The notes under the pieces: model-generated | Database searches by the model: none | What the model was told of the DNA's origin: nothing | What the model saw: only the letters and a program-made list of their open reading frames with translations | Shown here: piece by piece, positions 59,401 to 64,000 of the stretch | Layout of the letters: each line of letters opens with the position of its first letter | How positions within the stretch are numbered: position 1 is the stretch's first letter | Position numbers and translations under genes: made by a program | From: a bacterium | Lineage (GTDB): Bacteria > Hinthialibacterota > Hinthialibacteria > OLB16 | Direction of reading: 5' to 3' | NCBI GenBank assembly: GCA_022072055.1 | Contig: JAJVIK010000007.1 | Coordinates: forward strand, 577,442-641,441 | Length of the DNA: 64,000 bases

Positions 59401-59931
59401 GGAGTTGAATTTGTACTTGTCGCGCAGCTCGGGGTTTTCCGACAGCGAGGGAAACCCATCATCGGCCCAAGCCTTCCACCCCGCGCGGATCAGCGGATGG
59501 TTCAAGCGATAGGGGCCATAGAGCCTGCGTTGGATGGTGTAACCCTTGGAGCACCCGCGCGGATGCCAGGCTTGGGTGGCCTTGTTCCCGTACAGATCCG
59601 CGCAGCGGTCCACATCGTAATTCTGCTCGGTGCGGATCATCACTCCGTTGCGAACAAACCCCCGAAAGCGACAGTTGTGCGTGTCGTTCGGCGCGCAGAT
59701 GTAGGTGAAAGAGGAGTCGTAGCGATACTGGTCGCGGTACACTTTCTCCCAATCGCGCGTCGGGTAGTGCTTGAGTGGATTCTCAATGGTCGCGAGCGGC
59801 GCCAGCCCTCCGAGGGCCAGGCCCGAACCGAACAGGGACAGGCTTCCCGCTCCCATCGCCGCCAGGAAGTCTCTTCGCCCCCAGCCGCCGCTGGTTTCCC
59901 GCGTTGAAGTTGGTTTCAGGGAGTCGCTCAT
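56419..59931 (-). CDS. Tat-exported molybdenum alpha subunit, nitrite-oxidoreductase/type II DMSO-reductase-like (NxrA-like)
   Basis: 1170 residues. Tat signal WGRRDFLAAMGAGSLSLFG. The first FeS site shows Cys79, Cys87 (APNDTHNC) and Cys127 (RGCSKG), the type II arrangement. The probable molybdenum ligand is Asp289 in SNYTWHGDQAPGHP, the position seen in periplasmic type II enzymes. Later elements include GEGINHWFHATLCNRAQYLPLMLTGSIGRPGAGC and HRVHSSW. It binds bis-MGD and works outside the cytoplasm. Nitrite, nitrate or another oxyanion could be the substrate; identity rests on recalled similarity to NxrA. A 4-base overlap links it to the cytochrome gene. Confidence 0.87.
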   Translation of the reverse strand: MSDSLKPTSTRETSGGWGRRDFLAAMGAGSLSLFGSGLALGGLAPLATIENPLKHYPTRDWEKVYRDQYRYDSSFTYICAPNDTHNCRFRGFVRNGVMIRTEQNYDVDRCADLYGNKATQAWHPRGCSKGYTIQRRLYGPYRLNHPLIRAGWKAWADDGFPSLSENPELRDKYKFNSRGRDTFVRASWDEVYGYLAKAAVAIAKTYSGAEGEARLAKDGYEPEMVHACHGAGTRTMKLRGGMGLLGVMGKYGIYRWSNMLALLDQKVRGVPEAEALGGRLWSNYTWHGDQAPGHPYVHGLQASDCDFNELRHAKLHIQCGKNLVENKMPEAHWFITMMERGGKIVVITPEYSPASTKANYWIRVRPGCTDTALFLAVTKHMIDQGWYDEKFLLSMTDFPLLIRADTLTRLRASDIIPNYALALPKDGPSYKVQHITDEQYRKIGDFTVFDSKSGKVVPITRDQVSGKMEGDGISPQLAWTGKVTLADGTEVEAMTTWEGYRLHLKDYDLETASEITGAEKEMIERLARDIWETASRGHSVAVHVGEGINHWFHATLCNRAQYLPLMLTGSIGRPGAGCYTWAGNYKAALFQGAADVGPGFLGWIAENPFAPNLDPAVDGKDIKVLKTTKDEEPAYWNHGDRPLVVETPKYGRKCFTGDTHMPTPTKFLWFTNVNLFNNAKHAYDMLFNVNPKIDCIISQDVEMNSTVEYSDLVLPALMWPEFQTYEVTASCSNPFLQIWTGGLAPTRDGRDDIRILAETAEALGKEVGDSRFADYWKFVLEDKKNGVKVYLQRLLDGSTTTRGYKVDDILNGQYGEEGAALMLFRTYPRIPFWENIKDGIPFWTDTGRLNSYCDIPEAILHGENFIVHREGPEATPYLPNVIVSSNPLIRPDDFGIPPDALGWDERTIRNIKLPWKEVKGTVNPLWQQGFRFYCLTPKTRHRVHSSWSVVEWHQAYDSNFADFRRKDKRQPGVGEHQLHVNPADADALGLKTGDYVYVDANPADRPFRGWEKHPELAKVGRAMLRVTVNPAYPAGIVMMKHGAFIATEKTVLSHESRPDKLACSEDTGYQANFRYGSHQSITRNWLMPMHQTDTLFHKAKVKMGFMFGGEADNHAINTVPKETLVRIVKAEDGGLDGKGAWEGTKTGFGPIGQSEVNLKYLEGVLTTVGA

Positions 59932-61829
59932 GGTTTCACCTCGGTCGTGGTTGGAGTGGAGGGGTTGGATTCAAGACTTGCTTGGGGCGCCTGCGCGCTC
60001 TGAGTGGAGTTTCCAGCCAGGAGCCAATGCCAGCCCGAGACCAGCTTGAGGCCGTCGCGGTCCCGTTTGGCCCCATCCCAGACCGCGAAGGTCACTGGGA
60101 TTCTCCCCGTCTGGTCGAGGCGAATATCCGCCTCTTGCGCGGCGGCGAGGTCGCGAACCAGCACCACGCGCCACAGGCCGGTGGTCCACACCGCGGTTCC
60201 GAGAACGTTCTGATCCGAGACCGGCTGAGGTGTCAGGGTCCCGAAGCCTTCGGCGTTGGACTCGAGCACCGAATTCCGACTCAGAGTGGGAAGAGCCGGG
60301 ATGTTTCCGGCCTCCTCGGCGGAGCGGAAGTTGGGGAGCTCCGGCGGCGCGCCCGTGGCCGAAGGTTTTTCCGCCTGGGCCGCTTGCGCCTCCGAGGACA
60401 GCAGAAAGAGCTTCCATTTCTCGGTCGGCTGTTCGAACGAACCGCCTTGTTCCGCTCCGGGAGTGGAGGCGACAAATTGACGGTCCGCTTGCCAATGCCA
60501 GATGTTCACCGGGGCTTCGGGCTGATGTCCGGGGATGTGCACTCCCATCGGGAGGGCCGGGACCTCTTTCCCAAGAGAGAACATGACCGCCGCGCCATCC
60601 GGGAAGACCCCCTGGTCACGGTGGATGTCCATGCTGGGGTCGCGCCATTCCAGGGCCAGCGCGATTTGCGTCGCGTTTTTCACCGCGCGGACCGTGACAT
60701 GGTTGATTGTCTCCTCGCGCTGCCAGATCGGCTTGAGCTCGATCTCCGAGGGGGTCACACCGAGCCAAGCGACATGCGCGGGGTCGTGGATCATGCCCTC
60801 GTCGGGGGCCTCCACAATCGCGATTTCAGCGCCCGATCCGACCCCAATCGGCGGGGTCTTGGGCTGAAGACTCTGAACGAACGCCACCAGCGCCCAGGCG
60901 TCGGTCAGGTTCCGCGTTCCATCCGGGTTGGTGGTGGTCACACTGGCCTCGAAGGCGGCCATGGGGGTTCCTGGAATCCCCTTGAGGACCACCCGGCAGA
61001 GGTCCTCAGGGGTCTGACCGGCCTTGAACAAGCCGGAGGTGAGGTCCGCCGGGCGCACGGGACGTCCGACCGAATCGAGAAGGGTGCGGGAGCTCGGGCC
61101 ATCGCCATGCCCGGTCGCGCCATGGCAGGCCACGCACCCGAGGGAATCGAACAGGTGCGCGCCGCGCGCGATCAAGCCGGGGGTGGTTGGGGGACGGGTC
61201 CCGACCTCCACCTCTTGAGTGGGGGAACCGGGTTGAGCCCCCGCCCGAAGGCTCACCACGTATCGGGCCAGCCCCGCCACCACCGGCTCTTCCAAAACCC
61301 CTCGAAACCCCGGCATGGAGCTCCTGGAAACCCCCTGCCGAATGGTTCGCTCCACCGCCAGCACCAGCTCTTCCTGGCCACCGCCGATCGGCGCGAACCG
61401 AAACGGGCTTTCCACAAAATCACGCGGGCGCGGATAAAGCTGGCTTGCCGCGGGACCATCCCCCCGGCCGGTAAGCCCATGGCAGGCCGCGCAGTGTTGA
61501 ACATACATGCCCTGAATCACTCCCGGATCGGGTAGGGTGATCGGATTCACAATCGCCGGAACCGCCGGCGGAGCGGGCGCGGCGACCGGCGCGGCGACCA
61601 CAAGCGTTCCGGTTTCCGGGCCTCTTGACGGCGCGGGAGGGACCCCGGCCACTTGGGCGGGCGCGACTGGGTGCTCCGCCGGGGGATGCTCCGGGTGGTT
61701 CGTTCCCGTGCGGACCGAGTACGCCAGTATGGCGAGATTGACCGCGAACACCGCCGCCAGCACGGTCACCACCAGCGCCTTGGAGCTGGATGATGTCGCC
61801 TCGTTGGAAATGGTTGCCTTGGGTTCCAT
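59928..61829 (-). CDS. membrane-anchored multiheme gamma-like subunit (two cytochrome c domains plus heme-b-type domain)
   Basis: 633 residues. An N-terminal anchor helix (ALVVTVLAAVFAVNLAILAY) precedes a Pro/Ala-rich linker and two cytochrome c domains with CAACH at 113-117 and CVACH at 232-236, spaced by the usual C-A-A-C-H-G-x-x-G-x-G-D. The C-terminal half (about 360-633) looks like an ethylbenzene-dehydrogenase gamma/heme-b beta-sandwich: IELKPIWQREETINHVTVRA, LALEWRDPSMDIHR, AVMFSLGKEVPAL. It probably transfers electrons between the alpha-beta core and a membrane carrier. ATG 61829 preferred over 61868. Confidence 0.85.
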   Translation of the reverse strand: MEPKATISNEATSSSSKALVVTVLAAVFAVNLAILAYSVRTGTNHPEHPPAEHPVAPAQVAGVPPAPSRGPETGTLVVAAPVAAPAPPAVPAIVNPITLPDPGVIQGMYVQHCAACHGLTGRGDGPAASQLYPRPRDFVESPFRFAPIGGGQEELVLAVERTIRQGVSRSSMPGFRGVLEEPVVAGLARYVVSLRAGAQPGSPTQEVEVGTRPPTTPGLIARGAHLFDSLGCVACHGATGHGDGPSSRTLLDSVGRPVRPADLTSGLFKAGQTPEDLCRVVLKGIPGTPMAAFEASVTTTNPDGTRNLTDAWALVAFVQSLQPKTPPIGVGSGAEIAIVEAPDEGMIHDPAHVAWLGVTPSEIELKPIWQREETINHVTVRAVKNATQIALALEWRDPSMDIHRDQGVFPDGAAVMFSLGKEVPALPMGVHIPGHQPEAPVNIWHWQADRQFVASTPGAEQGGSFEQPTEKWKLFLLSSEAQAAQAEKPSATGAPPELPNFRSAEEAGNIPALPTLSRNSVLESNAEGFGTLTPQPVSDQNVLGTAVWTTGLWRVVLVRDLAAAQEADIRLDQTGRIPVTFAVWDGAKRDRDGLKLVSGWHWLLAGNSTQSAQAPQASLESNPSTPTTTEVKP

Positions 61830-61890
61830 CGAACTCACCCTTCCTCCCTTCCGGGTCTCAATCTCCAATCGTTGATTCCAAGCCCCCGCC

Positions 61891-63132
61891 TCACTTGATC
61901 AGATAAAGAAGCGGGAACAGAAAGATCCAAATCACATCCACCAGGTGCCAATAAAGCCCGCCCAGATCGACCGGCGTGAAGTAGCTCGGCCCAAATTCAT
62001 CCCGCAACGCGCGGAACAGGAGCCAACTGATCACCATCATCCCAATCAGGACATGGATGCCGTGCAGCCCGGTGAGCAGGAAATAGATGCTGAAAAAGGT
62101 TTGCGCGTTGGCCGGACGATTGGGATCGTGACGCGGGTCCGGCACATCCGCCCGGTGGCCCGCGGCGGGAGTGACAGCCAACCCCACCGGCCCTTCCGCC
62201 GCCGGTTGGAGGAAACTCTTGTGAATCTCGAAGGGGGGCTCTTCCGGAACCGGCGGCGCCGCCTCACTGGGCTTGGCGGCAACCTTGGCCGAGCCGCCTC
62301 CCTTCGGTTTGGCCACGACACGGACCTGCGCGATGATGTCCATCAGGTCCTGGTCGGTGTACGCCGGGTTCCCGCCCTTGGGGGGCATCGGTTTCCCGGT
62401 GGTGTTGAGCGGGTCGTTGGGCTGACGGCCCTTCTTGATGAACGCCAAGAGGCCCGCGTCATCCAGGCCCTCGATGAAGCTGCTCCCGCGCATGTCCTTC
62501 CCCAACCCCGGCATCCCTTGCCCGGCCAGCCCGTGGCAAGCCGCGCAAGTCACTCGGAACAAGTCGCGGCCTCGGTCCTTGTTGCCGGGCGCTAGGGCGG
62601 GAGCGGCTTGGCTGGGTCTTGCGTTTTCGGACACCTGCCGCTCGTCCGATTTCACCGCCTGAACCGCTCCCGCCCCCACAAGACCCGGATGCGGATCCTC
62701 CAGAAAGCGCTTTCCCCACACCAGGTTCTCACGGAACTTGTGGGTGTATTCGATGGCCTTGATCCCCAGAAAGTCCACCGCGAGCAAAAGGGTGAGACCG
62801 AGGAAAAGAATCAGCTCGCGCCGGTGGTTGGTCTGCGCCGAGCGCACCGCAAGCGCCATGGTGAAGCTGCTCAGGATCAGCACCAGGGTGTTGAGCGCCC
62901 CCCAGTTCTTGTCCAAGAACTGATGCGCATAATGGAAAACCTCGGGGTGATTCCCGCGAAAGACCGCGTAAAGGCAAAACAGCCCGGAGAACAAGAGGAT
63001 CTCAGTCCCTAGAAAGATCCACATGCCCAGCTTGGCGGCGCTGAATTGCTGAGTGGAACTATCAAAATGGTGCGCCAAATGGGGATCGTGCAACTCACCC
63101 ACCCGATGCTCGCCGAGGATCGCTTCGCTCAT
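61891..63132 (-). CDS. heme-copper oxidase subunit III with inserted cytochrome c domain
   Basis: 413 residues. Helices 1-3 of CoxC/CtaE type: LGMWIFLGTEILLFSGLFCLYAVF, then ALNTLVLILSSFTMALAVR and ELILFLGLTLLLAVDFLGIKA. A cytochrome c domain follows, with CAACH at 196-200 and a Met in KPMPPKGG. A proline/alanine linker then leads to two more helices: FFSIYFLLTGLHGIHVLIGMMVISWLLF and LYWHLVDVIWIFLFPLLYLIK. The heme domain thus sits inside a subunit III. No subunit I or II lies in the window. It is the first structural gene after the Rrf2-regulated promoter. ATG 63132 chosen. Confidence 0.9.
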   Translation of the reverse strand: MSEAILGEHRVGELHDPHLAHHFDSSTQQFSAAKLGMWIFLGTEILLFSGLFCLYAVFRGNHPEVFHYAHQFLDKNWGALNTLVLILSSFTMALAVRSAQTNHRRELILFLGLTLLLAVDFLGIKAIEYTHKFRENLVWGKRFLEDPHPGLVGAGAVQAVKSDERQVSENARPSQAAPALAPGNKDRGRDLFRVTCAACHGLAGQGMPGLGKDMRGSSFIEGLDDAGLLAFIKKGRQPNDPLNTTGKPMPPKGGNPAYTDQDLMDIIAQVRVVAKPKGGGSAKVAAKPSEAAPPVPEEPPFEIHKSFLQPAAEGPVGLAVTPAAGHRADVPDPRHDPNRPANAQTFFSIYFLLTGLHGIHVLIGMMVISWLLFRALRDEFGPSYFTPVDLGGLYWHLVDVIWIFLFPLLYLIK

Positions 63133-63181
63133 AATCAATATCCTCTTTACTTCTTTACTCCGCCCCTCCGGAATGGGGGGA

Positions 63182-63219
63182 ATCATACTATAAGGCATTT
63201 CTGGATGTCAATATCCAGA
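63182..63219 (-). promoter_or_regulatory. promoter with inverted-repeat operator before the CoxIII-like gene
   Basis: On the minus strand TTGACA (63211-63206), an 18-base spacer, TATGAT (63187-63182). A 7-bp inverted repeat TCTGGAT-N6-ATCCAGA covers 63200-63219 and spans the -35. Placement fits binding by the Rrf2 protein encoded immediately upstream. Mechanism is inferred. Confidence 0.7.
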
Positions 63220-63277
63220 TTGCGTCCCCATGATACTCTCCGACTCTCCCCACATCCCCCAAAAAATTGGACCTCGC

Positions 63278-63715
63278 TCAGGAGGCGCGGACCGCCTCCT
63301 CGGAATAATCCCAAGAGGGTTTTTCGGCCAGATCGGCCAGAGTGGTGTTGCCGAGAAAGCCCTCGTAGCGTGTCAGAATCTCGGCCCACTGGTCATGCAC
63401 CGGACAGGGGTTCCCCGCCCCGCAGTGGAGGTTCCCGAATGGGCATCCGGTCCTTTCCTGGGTGTCTTCAAAAGGATCGATCAGCTCGCGTAGCGTGATC
63501 CTTTCCTTGGGCCGCTTCAGGCGGAAGCCCCCGCCCACCCCACGGCTGCTTTCGAGGATTCCGTGACGCACCAGGTCGTGCAGGATCTTGTGCAAGTAAT
63601 TGGCGGGGATGTGGGTCATTCGCGCGACTTCGCGCGCTTGGATGGGGGATTCCTCACGGAGATGCGCGATGCAGTAAGCCGCGCGCAGGGCGTATCGAGA
63701 GGTCTGGCTCAGCAT
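63278..63715 (-). CDS. Rrf2 family FeS-dependent transcriptional regulator
   Basis: 145 residues. The winged-helix start LSQTSRYALRAAYCIAHLRE and the recognition helix region IPANYLHKILHDLVRHGILESSRGVGGGFRLKRP are diagnostic. Three cysteines in CPFGNLHCGAGNPC match the FeS-binding loop of Rrf2 regulators such as NsrR and IscR. ATG 63715 follows TTTGAGGAAAACG; a TTG at 63727 is the weaker alternative. Its 3' end is 146 bases from the CoxIII-like gene, with the operator in between. It probably senses redox state or NO and controls the respiratory genes. Confidence 0.93.
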   Translation of the reverse strand: MLSQTSRYALRAAYCIAHLREESPIQAREVARMTHIPANYLHKILHDLVRHGILESSRGVGGGFRLKRPKERITLRELIDPFEDTQERTGCPFGNLHCGAGNPCPVHDQWAEILTRYEGFLGNTTLADLAEKPSWDYSEEAVRAS

Positions 63716-63730
63716 CGTTTTCCTCAAACC

Positions 63731-64000
63731 TCAGTCGGCTCCGCATCCCTCGCACTCGCTGTCGAGACTCTCCTCGACAACGGGCAAGCGGACCTCCGGT
63801 CCGACCGAGCGTTCGGAGGGACTGATCCCACATAGGACCCGCTCCGCGGTGACCCATGCGCGTAGTAAACGCGCCACTCCGGCGAGGAGCTCCACATCCT
63901 CGGCCACCTGTTCGGGCGCGAGACGCTCCTTCACCTCCCGGCAGCGCTTGGCCAGGTCCCAAGCAAACGCCGGCGCCCACCAGCTGACATGCTCCTTGAG
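63731..64000 (-). CDS. TorD/NarJ-like molybdoenzyme chaperone, C-terminal part
   Basis: Open to the right edge of the window, so only the last 89 residues are visible. EHVSWWAPAFAWDLAKRCRE is the H-x-x-W-W-x-P-x-F-A-x-x-L-A signature of the TorD/NarJ chaperone C-terminal helices, followed by LAPEQVAEDVELLAGVARLL. The protein ends SECEGCGAD, a short cysteine-bearing tail not usual for the family. It should bind the alpha subunit's Tat signal or apo form until molybdenum cofactor insertion. Rrf2 starts about 15 bases after its stop. Confidence 0.8.
   Translation of the reverse strand, partial: LKEHVSWWAPAFAWDLAKRCREVKERLAPEQVAEDVELLAGVARLLRAWVTAERVLCGISPSERSVGPEVRLPVVEESLDSECEGCGAD

Noticed and set aside
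56236-59907. 1223-codon plus-strand ORF opposite the molybdoenzyme alpha subunit
   Set aside because: It mirrors the high-GC third-position pattern of the real gene, has no recognisable domain, and the minus frame has cofactor motifs throughout.
59775-61535. 586-codon plus-strand ORF opposite the heme gamma-like subunit
   Set aside because: Arginine/glycine-rich antisense translation; the minus strand carries two CxxCH motifs.

Overview
The window is a dense, high-GC bacterial chromosome segment. No rRNA, tRNA or CRISPR array was found. Its gene content suggests an uncultivated lineage near the Planctomycetes-Verrucomicrobia (PVC) group, such as Hydrogenedentota or Sumerlaeota. The clues are a PVC-type heme CxxCH propeller protein, a DUF1080 lipoprotein, a PQQ-like propeller, a Tat-exported sulfatase, a prepilin-like G-protein, a proline/threonine-linked beta-helix protein with a half dockerin repeat, and large secreted glycoside hydrolases. 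Lineage is inference; no marker gene here settles it.

Left part (1-19.4 kb): the C-terminal part of an RND efflux pump with a coupled esterase; tpx; three unrecognised small genes coupled to tag; a Gfo/Idh/MocA oxidoreductase; a 75-aa gene paired with a retropepsin-like gene that lacks its catalytic strand; cstA; a frameshifted DUF433 antitoxin remnant; a sulfatase; an overlapping cbiM-nikL-like-cbiQ-cbiO cobalt/nickel ECF importer; a DUF3500 protein; an AAA ATPase/DUF4276 pair of possible defence function; trmB; and a membrane-anchored Ser/Thr kinase.

Accessory island (18.6-24.8 kb): a truncated antitoxin, an ORF6N gene, a 1030-aa secreted hydrolase, and three tandem PIN-toxin modules. All four antitoxin copies share a TTGC-N18-TANAAT promoter layout. 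The middle toxin is split by a 135-bp non-autonomous inverted-repeat element flanked by TTAA. Conceptual excision restores an ORF of exactly the sister toxin's length.

Middle (24.9-47.5 kb): the beta-helix protein, a TSUP permease, a PEP-hydrolase-like/UPF0261 pair, an 860-aa fusion of a glutamate-semialdehyde-type aminotransferase with a radical SAM domain coupled to a second SPASM-type radical SAM enzyme, a secreted five-bladed-propeller hydrolase behind a GNAT gene fragment, a prepilin-like protein, a penicillin acylase, a convergent MT-A70 methylase/BglII-type endonuclease pair, tandem thymidylate-kinase-like genes, rpmE, and DUF362, VanZ, PilZ and DUF151 genes.

Right part (46-64 kb): secreted sugar-processing and heme proteins, an alcohol dehydrogenase, a decayed ORF6N gene, a CopG/PIN toxin-antitoxin pair with twin abutting palindromes in its promoter, and a minus-strand respiratory locus. 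That locus reads TorD-like chaperone, Rrf2 regulator, then a CoxIII protein carrying an inserted cytochrome c domain, a diheme/heme-b gamma-like subunit, a Tat-exported nitrite-oxidoreductase-like molybdenum alpha subunit, an unknown 122-aa protein and a four-cluster FeS beta subunit. A TTGACA-N18-TATGAT promoter with an inverted repeat over its -35 box precedes the structural genes and is a likely Rrf2 target. I infer that the enzyme exchanges electrons with a heme-copper oxidase chain. The substrate (nitrite, nitrate or another oxyanion) cannot be decided from the sequence alone.
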